This document shows positions 24,901 to 33,424 of a DNA stretch of 33,525 nucleotides, one piece after another (position 1 is the stretch's first letter; the number at the start of each line of letters is the position of its first letter). The DNA comes from Desulfatiglans sp. (GTDB lineage Bacteria > Desulfobacterota > DSM-4660 > Desulfatiglandales > HGW-15). The stretch lies in contig JAAZBV010000051.1 in the NCBI GenBank assembly GCA_012513605.1, positions 1-33,525 of the forward strand. Direction: 5' to 3'. A program made the position numbers and the translations under genes. The notes beneath the pieces are model-generated. The model made no database searches, was not told where the DNA came from, and saw nothing but the letters and a program-made list of their open reading frames with translations.

Positions 24901-25234
24901 TCCCATGAAAGGAAAGAGTTTTAATATTTCCGGTGCATCAGGTGCACTACCAATATGGATTGATTCGGCAAAGGGGATCGTTGAGAGCAGGGAATATAAA
25001 AAAGGGATTAATATCTCTGACCTGGCATTTACTGCCTCATCAACGCAGGCAACTAAAAATAAAAGTATGACACCCATAACCGTATCTAAAAAAGATGGTC
25101 TTCCTGTCACTGGAAGCGAAAACTACCAGGTAGATGATCAGGTTACTGAAATCTACATCAACCAGGGAGAGCAATCATCAGCAGCATACGCAAGAGAATT
25201 CAGCCCCCTGAAAGGAAAAAATAATTATGAATAG
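21998..25234 (+). CDS. Class A penicillin-binding protein (PBP1A-like glycosyltransferase/transpeptidase)
   Basis: Bifunctional peptidoglycan synthase of 1078 residues. After a short basic N-terminus, one membrane anchor spans ~10-30. The GT51 domain polymerises glycan strands: ASEDGNFYHHSGFD with catalytic Glu91, then GGSTITQQTAKN and the EMYINQ segment. The transpeptidase has S489-x-x-K (SIFK), the SxN motif at 546-548 (SEN) and KTG at 924-926 (KTGTA). The 376 residues between SxN and KTG far exceed my expectation for class A PBPs. The excess lies at about 570-787, a helical charged insertion before the typical SPLDPVLSFPLGPNAISIIEGAMAY. The gene overlaps the next one, a lipoprotein, by 8 bases. 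No clear ribosome-binding site. Confidence 0.94.
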   Translation: MKKKFKKVITIALISFFAVLFSLTGFLFFVRQEVKSQIDRGVIDNIISSESPVFYNDDVTPIGVFFEKIHSKYINYRDIPKIYIKALIASEDGNFYHHSGFDFKAITRAFITNMKAGKVVQGGSTITQQTAKNVFKREKSGYISKLKELFQGLILEYFYTKEEILEMYINQFEVTGFGKGLRIASEYFFNKEVKDLTIVEAAFIAGMVKGPYKYNPFTKSTDEAKNKAIKNANIRKNYVLKNMFKLNMISNEEYLEAVKQDVPFNEGQVTYRLNVILDYIRTQLQSDYFKKILHDEGVDNIATSGIRIYTSINKEIQDAALMSIQKNLPLLDIRLSGMDINIFKDRYIKKVGAYYQTHESGLPFFVKIGNIIKTDKGPEIKVEWNDVMTGIIDIPALKEVANAWAMWKYGYNFKYDFNYLNEFINLFNEGDYIPVTISEEGDGKISLAPIPELEGGVVILKDGMVKAMVGGYFNRHFNRAVDAKRQLGSIFKPIVYTAALQLKWHSLDKLSNVRDLYTYQGTYYLPNPDHEPESETVSMTWAGVKSENLATVWLLYHLTDRLTMSEFKDIVEILGLARGSNESYDDYVSRIRDEHGVLVTNSAIREAAFNMACKSVESDILFDGNLYALDNINRLHLSIDSKKIIDDNKSILRYNFEQLKKINTQMLDDLKDINLLFTLYSDNPSGIETSLNRGLNRLYILKTNDGDERIIYTGNPLFINGREFFRATINDLIDRKEKFSLDDIWIDDLVPSGILTNLQEYMNKHYRELSAYSRYDINILSHIRDFKTLINLAYVKKLAKDMGVYSPLDPVLSFPLGPNAISIIEGAMAYQTLLSGEINTIQGVEKSEGLIPAITKITDRDNVLIWEYKPENQTVVSKTISASIVEILRNVVKNGTGQRARDAVKMDMDFESGNMELPVLCYGKTGTANRFTNSSFVGYIPGLDSITGEFDLNLGYVIASYVGYDNNFPMKGKSFNISGASGALPIWIDSAKGIVESREYKKGINISDLAFTASSTQATKNKSMTPITVSKKDGLPVTGSENYQVDDQVTEIYINQGEQSSAAYAREFSPLKGKNNYE

Positions 25235-26567
25235 CCTGAGAATAGTTAATGTTTTTATTTTAGTTATAATATTAGCTGGTTGCGTTACGATCCCCAAACG
25301 AACAGGAAAAGAGATTGTAGAATACTATGCCCTCCCTGCCCTTTCCAATGAGATGCTTGATCAAAAAATAGAGGCATTAAATCAGATCATTCATGAAGGC
25401 AAACTGTCAGATAAACAAAAAAAGACGGCATCCTCATTATTTAAGACCTATGAAAAGATTAAGGAGTTGAACAAAGGAAATGCTGCCAGAGAGGATTACA
25501 TAAAATCAATACAGATTCTGTTTAACAGCATGGGCATTATTGAGCATCAATATCTTTTCGGTGAAGCGGCTTTTGACATGGGTATAGAAAAGGAAATTAT
25601 AAATGATTATACATCATTTAAAAAAGATATATATGAAGCATATCTTTCAGATAATCTTCAAGGCGTAATATCAAAGAGCCGGGAACTTGAATCCATATAT
25701 GGAAAAGGGGCTATCACCCCTGATATAGGCATAATACTTGTTGACTCTTTATCAAGAAGTTCCATGACTGGGGAGGCGCTCTCTACTGCTAAGGAGATAT
25801 ACAGCAGGATGGAATCAATGCCTGACAAGGTAAATCTTTTATCAGATATGATAGGAATGCAAATAAAGATGGGAAATACCAGAGAGGCCGCATTCTTTTT
25901 TGAAAAACTGGTTGATCTTATAGATGAAAAAAACAATGTATATAAAAATACCGTGAATATTATCGCAAAATCAAAAGAAACCAATTCAACACTTAATGCC
26001 TCAATTGAAAAAAAACTTTCAGATATCAACCCGGAAAAGACAGACCTTGCAGAACAGAAAATTAAAAATGTAAATAAATTATTATCCAGGAATGATTTTG
26101 CAGGGGCACGTCTGATTTTACTCAGGTGGAGACTTACAGCCGAAGAGGGCTCTGAGCTGGATATGATTGAAGAGGCTCTCAAGGGTGTGGATGCCGCTGA
26201 TGAAAAATATAATAGTTATAACAGCAAAGATAACACCATACTTGAAGATGCAAAAAGAAAAATTGAGAATGAACACTATGAAGAGGCTATAAGAATTCTA
26301 AAGCCCCTTACCTCCCAGGGTTCCAATTTTGAAGCAGAAAAGTTGAAGAACCTGGCAATTGATAAACACATCAATAATGAAAGGTTAAAGGCAGCAAAAC
26401 TTTTTATGGCAGCTGGAGAGGAGAAAAATATCCAAAAGAAAAAGGAGCTGTTGTTCTCATCAAAGGCAATACTGGAAAGTCTGGTAAATAACTATCCGGA
26501 AACGCCGCTTTTGGAAAAATTAAATAGCTATATCAAGAAGATAAATACAGAACTCAATCAGATATAA
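25227..26567 (+). CDS. Helical-repeat lipoprotein, possible PBP partner
   Basis: A 446-residue lipoprotein of unrecognised family. MNSLRIVNVFILVIILAGC is a canonical signal with lipobox LAGC, so Cys19 is lipidated. The residue after it is Val, not Asp, so the inner-membrane retention signal is absent and outer-membrane sorting is possible. The rest is alpha-helical, Lys/Glu-rich, with TPR-like units, for example in the segment DFAGARLILLRWRLTAEEG and the C-terminal HYEEAIRILKPL. Its ATG is within the end of the PBP gene, so the two are co-translated. E. coli PBP1A needs the outer-membrane lipoprotein LpoA, whose N-terminal half is TPR-like; this may be an analogue, though that is inference from layout only. 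Confidence 0.8.
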   Translation: MNSLRIVNVFILVIILAGCVTIPKRTGKEIVEYYALPALSNEMLDQKIEALNQIIHEGKLSDKQKKTASSLFKTYEKIKELNKGNAAREDYIKSIQILFNSMGIIEHQYLFGEAAFDMGIEKEIINDYTSFKKDIYEAYLSDNLQGVISKSRELESIYGKGAITPDIGIILVDSLSRSSMTGEALSTAKEIYSRMESMPDKVNLLSDMIGMQIKMGNTREAAFFFEKLVDLIDEKNNVYKNTVNIIAKSKETNSTLNASIEKKLSDINPEKTDLAEQKIKNVNKLLSRNDFAGARLILLRWRLTAEEGSELDMIEEALKGVDAADEKYNSYNSKDNTILEDAKRKIENEHYEEAIRILKPLTSQGSNFEAEKLKNLAIDKHINNERLKAAKLFMAAGEEKNIQKKKELLFSSKAILESLVNNYPETPLLEKLNSYIKKINTELNQI

Positions 26568-26889
26568 ATGTTGGGCATGGAAAAATAAAAAAATTTTGCA
26601 TCTTTTTTAAAAAAAATAATGGACACCTGAATATGTAAAACGTATAATGCAGCTGTATTTTGGCAATGATAACAAATCAGCCTGACCCAATAAGTTGTGT
26701 AGCAAGATTTACTAATGAATAAACCCGACCTGAAGCGATAATACACCTGTTAATTACTCAGTTATTCAACCTGTAAAAACATGATCATCAGTATCATTGA
26801 TTATTTTTTGTGCGGTTGGAATTTTTTAAAGTTAAACAATATTTGGTCCGATCCAGTAATCAAATGATGCAAAAGGTTCTTTGAAAATA

Positions 26890-27012
26890 GGTATGTACGG
26901 TGTACCACCTGGCTTCAACACAAACACCTAAACCATAGGATAGTAATTATACTATTTGGTAGATTCTTCCAAGGGTTATAATAAAGTCAGGAAGTCACAG
27001 GTGGTATGTACA
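26890..27012 (+). ncRNA. Candidate structured RNA element
   Basis: TGTACCACCTGGCTTC at 26901-26916 pairs with 26991-27012 as three blocks: CTTC/GAAG, CCACCTG/CAGGTGG and TGTA/TACA. That is 15 pairs, interrupted by a small internal loop and a 4-base bulge. Inside lies a hairpin at 26933-26960: ACCA, ATAGTA (26940-26945), loop ATTA, TACTAT (26950-26955), TGGT. The word GGTATGTAC occurs at both ends (26890-26898 and 27003-27011). A perfect 14-bp palindrome GATGCACGTGCATC follows at 27024-27037. The strand is assigned from the downstream terminator. No known RNA family was recognised. Confidence 0.35.
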
Positions 27013-27213
27013 AGAGCTTCTCGGATGCACGTGCATCTTTTCTACCGGTCGTATCCAAATAATATTTTTAGTTGATATCAGTATCGGAGATAACAACGGC
27101 ATTCAGGGAAGCCACTATTATATTTAACGCGTAGGCAGGTTAACTTATCAACCCAACCTCTTTAGTTAGATCATAGTTAGATATAAATAATGAATATAAG
27201 AACCGAAGTATTT

Positions 27214-27249
27214 TAGCCGCGAATGCTGTTTATTCGCGGCTATTTTATT
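27214..27249 (+). terminator. Intrinsic terminator on the plus strand
   Basis: TAGCCGCGAAT (27214-27224) pairs with ATTCGCGGCTA (27232-27242), an 11-bp GC-rich stem with a 7-base loop, followed by TTTTATTT on the plus strand. On the minus strand the hairpin is followed by A-rich sequence, so it mainly stops rightward transcription, about 650 bases beyond the lipoprotein gene. It could also protect the 3' end of the convergent aminopeptidase mRNA. Confidence 0.8.
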
Positions 27250-27259
27250 TAACCAAATA

Positions 27260-28459
27260 TCAGTATTTGAACATCCCGTTTTCGTAGATGATCTTTTTCT
27301 CTCCTGATTTCAAGCAGGCTGTAACAACCTTATCCTCAGTGTTTATTATATCCCAGTGAAGGGCAGAGTCATTAAAGCCTAACTTCTCCTTAATCTCCTT
27401 GGTAAGCTTTGATGGGTCACCATCAAATGTATCAGAGTATGACATACCCACTGCAAGATGGCAGTTACCAAATTTTCCTCCATAATTTTCATCAAACAGG
27501 GTATTTGCCATGAATCTGTCTATTTTGGAGAATCTCTTGTCAGTTAGAGAAAACTCCCCTACCCTTCTGGCACCTTTATCCATGGAGATCTGTTTTGCGA
27601 CAAACTCTTTTCCCTTTTTCGCACTGCTTTTTATCACCTCACCCTTCTTGAACTGAAGCCTGATCCCTTCAACATAATTGCCATCTCTATATGAAGGCAG
27701 GTTGGCATAATAAACACCCTCTGTGCCTCTCCAGTCAGGTGAAATGAACAATTCAAAACTGGGGATATTATGGCCTGATACCCCTATCCATCTTCGCTTT
27801 TCGCCAGGCGTTATCTTTAAGTCCATATTTTCAGATTCAATATGGTAATATGCCACCTTTATACGGTTGATCCATTTTTTAATGACCATTGCATTATTAA
27901 AGGTCTCTTCCCATCCCTTTACAGGATCTTTCATATCAAGGTAACAGGCCTTTATAACCTGCGCAGTATATTGTTTCATAGAGATACCAGCTGTTTCAGC
28001 AGCGCCCTGTGTTGGAACCATACACAATGTCCATCCGAAATCCCCTTTTTCCTCCCTTTTCCACAAAATATCCCTGAGGGGCTTTCGCGCAAGGGCAGCC
28101 TTCCCTATTTTTCTGGGGTCTATATGCCTCAGATGGGTAATAGATTCAGGGGCAAGAAGGCTTATCACACCATGAAGATTCTCATTAAACTCTTTTTCAC
28201 CGGATGGCTGGAATCCTAATTGAGTGTTATTTGCCCTTTCGAAAAAATTCTTTTCCATCTGAGGAGTGCTGCTTATACGAAGAATGGGGTTCATACCCAT
28301 ATCCAATATTTTTGCCTGAAGTATCTCAGCAAGCCTGATAGCTGATATATCAAACCTTATCAGGATGTTATTATTCTGTTTATATTTTTTTGTCCTGGCC
28401 TTTTTAAGCCCCCAGAGCAGTATATCCCCGTACTTATTCAGTTTATCTGTTGATATCAT
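27260..28459 (-). CDS. M29-family metallo-aminopeptidase
   Basis: Metal-dependent aminopeptidase of the thermophilic-type M29 family (AmpS, PepS, aminopeptidase T), 399 residues, cytoplasmic. The substrate/metal core is HNIPSFELFISPDWRGTEG. The expected ligand set is intact: Glu236, Glu302 (VGEFSL), His334 (GNCHLAVG), His368 and Asp370 (LHWDI), with Tyr341 in between. The start at 28459 is chosen because AAGGAGG lies 8 bases upstream; an upstream in-frame extension of 24 residues lacks family similarity. It releases N-terminal amino acids from peptides using a two-metal site. It stands alone, divergent from the GH57 operon. Confidence 0.92.
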   Translation of the reverse strand: MISTDKLNKYGDILLWGLKKARTKKYKQNNNILIRFDISAIRLAEILQAKILDMGMNPILRISSTPQMEKNFFERANNTQLGFQPSGEKEFNENLHGVISLLAPESITHLRHIDPRKIGKAALARKPLRDILWKREEKGDFGWTLCMVPTQGAAETAGISMKQYTAQVIKACYLDMKDPVKGWEETFNNAMVIKKWINRIKVAYYHIESENMDLKITPGEKRRWIGVSGHNIPSFELFISPDWRGTEGVYYANLPSYRDGNYVEGIRLQFKKGEVIKSSAKKGKEFVAKQISMDKGARRVGEFSLTDKRFSKIDRFMANTLFDENYGGKFGNCHLAVGMSYSDTFDGDPSKLTKEIKEKLGFNDSALHWDIINTEDKVVTACLKSGEKKIIYENGMFKY

Positions 28460-28665
28460 CTTGGTATCCTCCTTGGCAGATTGACATAAATTCATGTGTA
28501 AATATCTAATTATAGTGCTACACAATAGCATAAATTTTTATTTACCTGAATCATTTAAAATTTTAAAATATGCATTTTAGATAGAAAAAGGATAGTATGG
28601 CATATCATAATAACAGGATGAGAATAATCTGATATCGACATAAACCTGATCGAATAGAGAGTATC

Positions 28666-31152
28666 ATGAATAAAAAGACCAATCGATTCCTTTGCATTCA
28701 CGGCCATTTTTATCAACCGCCAAGAGAAAACCCATGGACAGGAACCATCCATTTACAAAAATCAGCTTATCCTTTTCATGACTGGAATGAAAGGATAACA
28801 CGCGAATGTTACGGCCCTAATACGAGAAGCAGGCTTCATGGTGAGAATGGATTCATTAAGAAGCTAAAAAATAATTATGAGCAAATCAGCTTCAATTTTG
28901 GCCCAACCCTTTTAACATGGCTGGAAAAAAATAATCCTTGGATATATTCACAGATTATTGAGGCGGATAAAAAAAGCTGCAACACATTTGGAGGACATGG
29001 CAATGCCATAGCCCAGGTTTATAACCATATAATCATGCCACTTGCATCTGAAAAAGACAAGATAACGCAGGTCAAATGGGGGCTGGCTGATTTCTCCCAT
29101 AGATTTGGCAGGGAGGCAGAGGGTATGTGGCTTGCTGAAACAGCTGTAAACAGGGATACCCTGAAGGTAATGGCCAGCGAAGGTGTCAGGTTTACCATTC
29201 TTTCCCCTTTTCAGGCCCATATGGTAAAGAGCATCAGCCATAATAAATCAGAATGGCTGGATGTTTCCGGTGGCAGAGTTGACTGCACACACCCATACAG
29301 GTACTTTCTACCAGAAGACAGATCCCTTTATATTGATATTTTCTTTTACAATGGGCCTCTCTCAAAGGCTATTGCATATGAAAAACTGCTTGGGTCAGGA
29401 GAGATATTTCTTAGAAAGATTATGGAGGCATATCCATCAGAGACAAATACCCCTGCCCTCGTGAGCATGGCAACAGACGGGGAGAGCTACGGTCACCACT
29501 TCAAGTTCGGTGAAATGGCGCTTACATGGGTGCTTGATACTGTAAAGCATCAGGGCGATATTTCAATTACAAATTATGGTGAATTTCTTGAAATGTGTCC
29601 CCCTGAAAAAGAGGTGATGATCATTGAAAACAGCGCATGGAGCTGTGCTCACGGGGTTGAAAGATGGCGTTCAAATTGCGGGTGCAGTATTAGTCAGCAT
29701 CCTGGCTGGACACAGTCATGGAGAGCCCCCTTAAGGGAGGGGCTTGACTGGCTTAACATGCGTCTATCAAAGATTTTTGAAAGGGAGACAAAGGGGCTTT
29801 TAAAAGATACAGTAAAAACACGAAATGATTATATAACAGTATTAATGACGCCTGATGAAAAAGAAAAAAATAGATTTCTCCGGAAGCACTCAGCCGGATC
29901 ACTCACAAAAGAACAAAAGAATCTGGTATTCAGGCTCCTTGAGTCTCAAAAATACTCCCTCTACATGTTTACAAGCTGTGGCTGGTTCTTTGATGATATA
30001 TCCGGGATAGAGGCCATTCAGGTGCTCATGTACGCAAAAAAGGCCATTGAATTATGTGGGCCATTCTCCGATGAAGGGCTTGAAAAAGGCCTTATGGATT
30101 ATCTGAACAAGGCAATATCAAATGATCAAAGATATGAGAACGGCCTTGAGGTATATAACAAAAAGATTCTTCCTCTGAAATATGATATGGTCTCCCTCTG
30201 TGCTAATTATTCACTGCTATGCGTTGTGGATCAGGACCATAGGTTGAAATGGGTAAAAAATATTGTTAAACCTCATAATGTAAAAATGGGCATGACAGGT
30301 GAAAACAAGCTATTTTTTGCTGAAACGGGTGACCCTGAGGCATTGGATGCAGGCTATAAGATATGCAGTATCTCAATTATAACCCCTGAGAATGAGCTCA
30401 AATGTATTTCAGGAAAGACAAGCAGGGATGATCAGAAGCACATGGAGGAAATGATTGATAGAGTATTGTCTGGTAAAGAGCAGGTACTTGGCATTGATGC
30501 ATTCTCAAAATACCTCTCAGATTCAGAGACCCTTACCTTTAACGATATGATGCCTGATATAAAATCAGAGATTATGGATATCCTTTTAAGACGATTAGAG
30601 AATCAGTTTTTTAGTACAGTATGTGAAAGACCTCAGGAGATGTATAACTACATCAGATACCTTGCATCACAGGATGAAAACATACCGGATTATTTAACTA
30701 ATGCAATTCAATCCATTACCAATGGCCTTATTGTAAAACTATTCAAGTATTCAGGTGATGCTCCGATAAATTACAATGAAATTGAATATTTATTATCTCT
30801 TTTTATAAGCGAGCCAGATGATGAGGAATCAAACCCTGTTAATAGAATAGTGTTTGATCCTGTCACTCTCTTACAGCAGTATAGAATATTACAATCGATT
30901 GAATGTTTTCTTACAGGACAAATACTGTCAATCAGGGATAATAATATAAACCTTTGCTTAATAAATATTTTAAAGACTGTTGAATTTATTCATAAATATA
31001 ATATTTATCCTGATTTATGGCAATTTCAGAATCTGTTTTATGATCTGAGCACTGATATCGGTTTTATAAAAAAAATGGATCATGACACTTTATCATTATT
31101 CCGGCAGGTCGAAAGGCTGCTGGGGTTTACAGGGGGAAATCAATATGCTTAA
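28666..31152 (+). CDS. Glycoside hydrolase family 57 protein with DUF3536 region
   Basis: GH57 enzyme of 828 residues acting on alpha-glucans, probably cytoplasmic (no signal peptide). The GH57 conserved regions appear in order: HGHFYQPPREN near residue 11, FGGHGNAIAQ, GMWLAETAVN with the presumed nucleophile Glu158, and MATDGESYGHHFKFGE with the presumed acid/base Asp271. The following HGVERWRSNCGCS and the long helical C-terminal half match the DUF3536-containing GH57 subgroup, whose exact reaction I do not know to be established. It overlaps the second GH57 gene by 8 bases. The pair suggests cooperative handling of a storage glucan such as glycogen. Confidence 0.9.
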   Translation: MNKKTNRFLCIHGHFYQPPRENPWTGTIHLQKSAYPFHDWNERITRECYGPNTRSRLHGENGFIKKLKNNYEQISFNFGPTLLTWLEKNNPWIYSQIIEADKKSCNTFGGHGNAIAQVYNHIIMPLASEKDKITQVKWGLADFSHRFGREAEGMWLAETAVNRDTLKVMASEGVRFTILSPFQAHMVKSISHNKSEWLDVSGGRVDCTHPYRYFLPEDRSLYIDIFFYNGPLSKAIAYEKLLGSGEIFLRKIMEAYPSETNTPALVSMATDGESYGHHFKFGEMALTWVLDTVKHQGDISITNYGEFLEMCPPEKEVMIIENSAWSCAHGVERWRSNCGCSISQHPGWTQSWRAPLREGLDWLNMRLSKIFERETKGLLKDTVKTRNDYITVLMTPDEKEKNRFLRKHSAGSLTKEQKNLVFRLLESQKYSLYMFTSCGWFFDDISGIEAIQVLMYAKKAIELCGPFSDEGLEKGLMDYLNKAISNDQRYENGLEVYNKKILPLKYDMVSLCANYSLLCVVDQDHRLKWVKNIVKPHNVKMGMTGENKLFFAETGDPEALDAGYKICSISIITPENELKCISGKTSRDDQKHMEEMIDRVLSGKEQVLGIDAFSKYLSDSETLTFNDMMPDIKSEIMDILLRRLENQFFSTVCERPQEMYNYIRYLASQDENIPDYLTNAIQSITNGLIVKLFKYSGDAPINYNEIEYLLSLFISEPDDEESNPVNRIVFDPVTLLQQYRILQSIECFLTGQILSIRDNNINLCLINILKTVEFIHKYNIYPDLWQFQNLFYDLSTDIGFIKKMDHDTLSLFRQVERLLGFTGGNQYA

Positions 31153-33226
31153 CCTGGTAATGGCGCTTCATTGTCATCAACCTGTTGGAAATTTTGATCA
31201 TGTATTCAGTATGGCCATGGATAAATGTTACCGGCCTCTTCTGGATATCCTATACAGGCATCCGGGTATAAAAACAGGAATCCATTTATCAGGGCCTTTG
31301 CTTGAATGGATAGATAAAAACCGGAATGAATATATCTCTCTTATTGGCGAAATGGTCAAAAGAAAACAGGTTGAGATGCTGTCAGGCGGTTTTTTTGAAC
31401 CGCTTCTCGCTGAAATCCCTGCCCGTGACGCGATTGGTCAGGTCAACCTGATGAATGCATACCTGAATGAAAAATTCAGGAAACAGCCAAAGGGTTTCTG
31501 GCTCACTGAGAGGGTGTGGGATTCTACCCTGCCCCTTGTCTTAAAGGATTCAGGGCTTTCTTATACAATTGTCGATGATACGCATATGTATTATTCCGGC
31601 TTAAAGCCTGATCAGATATATGGAAGCTATATCACCGAAAAAGAGGGTCACACCCTCAAAATACTGTCAACACCAATGGTGATGCGTTACCTTATACCCT
31701 TCAGAATGGTTGAGGATGTAATCGGTCATCTGCGTCACGAAGAAAGCCTGGGCAGAAACATTGCAGTATACGGTGATGATGGTGAAAAATTTGGATTATG
31801 GCCCGGAACCCATGAATGGGTTATACAAAAGGGCTGGCTTGAAAAATTCTTCAGTGCAATAGAGAGCAACAGCGACTGGCTTAAAACAATGCTTCCCAGT
31901 GAATATATTGCCACATACCCGCCTCTTGGCAGGATTTACCTCCCCCAGGCATCTTATGAGGAGATGACTGAATGGGCACTGCCGCCAGACCAGTCTTATG
32001 CGCTTGAAAATATCATCAAGAGACTAAAGAACGATAATCTGTGGGACAATTACCGGCCTTTTGTCCGTGGCGGGATATGGGATAATTTTCTGGTGAAGTA
32101 TTATGAAACAAACCGCATACATAAAAAAATGCTTTTACTGAGCGAAAAGGCACTAGGAAACATGGAGGCACAGATATGTATCTGGCGTGCCCAGTGTAAC
32201 TGTGCCTACTGGCATGGGGTTTTTGGCGGTCTTTATCTTGGCCATCTAAGGAGGGCCATACAGGAAAATCTTATCCGGGCTCAGGAGATACTCTGCAAAG
32301 ACAGGCCGGACCAGCTAGGATATGTATTTACTGATATCGATAAAGATGGGCATAACGAGATAATAATAGAGAACAAAAAAATGGGCATTGGCATATCTCC
32401 TGCCTCTGGTGGTGGTATTTTTGATATCTCCTTTTTCAAGAAGGCGTATAACCTTACCGACACCCTGACCAGAAGAAAAGAGGCATACCATAACAGTATC
32501 AGTGCAGCTCATAATGATACAAATGCCTCAAATAATGGTATTGCATCTATACATGATATACATAATAAAGGCATAGATAATATTGAATCACTTCTTATCT
32601 ATGACCATTACCCAAGGATATCTCTGCTTGATCATTATTTTACAAACGAGACATCCCTTGAAGATTATTCAAGGGCACAGTATCACCCTGATGCAGATCT
32701 TTCCGGTAAAATTTATAAACTTAAAAATATGGTTTCAAAGGAAGATAACATTAAAGTACAACTTGACTTATCAACTGTAAAGCCTTGTTTATCGAAAATT
32801 ATTAATATCTCATTAGATTCTGAGATGGTTTTTACCTATACTTTTTATAATAATGGGATGGACTATATCTCAATGATATTCGGTTGTGAGTTTAATATCA
32901 ATCTTTACTCTGATCAGGACCCTGCAAAGTACTATTACCTTCCTGAAAAAGATAAAAAACGAGAAATATATGAGACCGGTGAAGAAAACAATATCAAGAC
33001 GTTCCATCTGGTTAATAATACAGATAGTCTCATTGTAAAGTATGAGTTCTCTCTACCTCTAACAGTATGGTTTTACCCCATTATGACTGTGTCAAAATCA
33101 GAAGAGGGATTTGAACACACCTATCAGGGTTCGAGTCTGCTCTTTAGGTTGCCTCTTGAATTGCCACCAGGAGGGAAAAAAGGTATTGAGATGAAGATGA
33201 GCATTGAAGATTCCCATAATATTTAA
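31145..33226 (+). CDS. GH57 alpha-amylase/4-alpha-glucanotransferase
   Basis: GH57 enzyme, 693 residues, close in layout to the 4-alpha-glucanotransferase of Thermococcus litoralis. The conserved regions are MALHCHQPVGNFDHV, GGFFEPLLAEIP, GFWLTERVWD with catalytic nucleophile Glu122, and YGDDGEKFGLWPGTHEW with acid/base Asp211 or Asp212. QCNCAYWHGVFGGLYLGHLR marks the DUF1925 helical domain, and the C-terminal beta-rich part corresponds to DUF1926. Between these lies a low-complexity Asn/His/Ile stretch (~445-480) that may be a flexible insertion. The start at 31145 is inside the end of the previous gene, has GGGGG 7 bases upstream and begins at the catalytic domain. It should transfer or hydrolyse alpha-1,4-glucan chains. 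Confidence 0.93.
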   Translation: MLNLVMALHCHQPVGNFDHVFSMAMDKCYRPLLDILYRHPGIKTGIHLSGPLLEWIDKNRNEYISLIGEMVKRKQVEMLSGGFFEPLLAEIPARDAIGQVNLMNAYLNEKFRKQPKGFWLTERVWDSTLPLVLKDSGLSYTIVDDTHMYYSGLKPDQIYGSYITEKEGHTLKILSTPMVMRYLIPFRMVEDVIGHLRHEESLGRNIAVYGDDGEKFGLWPGTHEWVIQKGWLEKFFSAIESNSDWLKTMLPSEYIATYPPLGRIYLPQASYEEMTEWALPPDQSYALENIIKRLKNDNLWDNYRPFVRGGIWDNFLVKYYETNRIHKKMLLLSEKALGNMEAQICIWRAQCNCAYWHGVFGGLYLGHLRRAIQENLIRAQEILCKDRPDQLGYVFTDIDKDGHNEIIIENKKMGIGISPASGGGIFDISFFKKAYNLTDTLTRRKEAYHNSISAAHNDTNASNNGIASIHDIHNKGIDNIESLLIYDHYPRISLLDHYFTNETSLEDYSRAQYHPDADLSGKIYKLKNMVSKEDNIKVQLDLSTVKPCLSKIINISLDSEMVFTYTFYNNGMDYISMIFGCEFNINLYSDQDPAKYYYLPEKDKKREIYETGEENNIKTFHLVNNTDSLIVKYEFSLPLTVWFYPIMTVSKSEEGFEHTYQGSSLLFRLPLELPPGGKKGIEMKMSIEDSHNI

Positions 33227-33266
33227 GCTATAGATACATAGTTTTAACTATCTATGAGCATTAATG

Positions 33267-33283
33267 ACAGGGCTCTGTTTTTT
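33267..33283 (+). terminator. Weak terminator after the GH57 operon
   Basis: ACAG-GGCT-CTGT forms a 4-bp stem directly followed by six T (33278-33283), 40 bases beyond the GH57 stop. The stem is short, so termination may be partial and transcription could continue into the next gene. Confidence 0.35.
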
Positions 33284-33424
33284 AACCTTTTTCAATTTAT
33301 TCTGTTTTTTATTAGAAATATCTGGAATCATATAGAGTCTCATGATAGATATAATTTTAAGCTGTAAAATAATTAGTTTATTTATATATTTTCAGGCTCA
33401 TTAAAAAAATGCCTTGGAGGATAT

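Larger units (their letters stand above)
26568..27259. other. 692-base stretch without a convincing protein gene
   Basis: Between the lipoprotein and the M29 aminopeptidase no reading frame has a credible start, ribosome-binding site and composition. The left third is AT-rich. The middle (26890-27037) is strongly self-complementary. The right part has a 9-bp direct repeat TAGTTAGAT at 27163-27171 and 27174-27182 and ends in a plus-strand terminator. It may hold a small RNA, a long 3' untranslated region or the remains of a mobile element. Confidence 0.6.

Noticed and set aside
26558-26746. Minus-strand frame of 62 codons in the long gap
   Set aside because: Aromatic-rich, no ribosome-binding site, no recognisable motif; likely chance in AT-rich DNA.
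27163-27182. Direct repeat TAGTTAGAT with 11-base period as a CRISPR or iteron start
   Set aside because: Only two short copies; too few and too short for either.
33127-33137. GGGTTCGAGTC resembling a tRNA T-loop
   Set aside because: It lies inside the GH57 coding frame, with no acceptor or anticodon stem around it.
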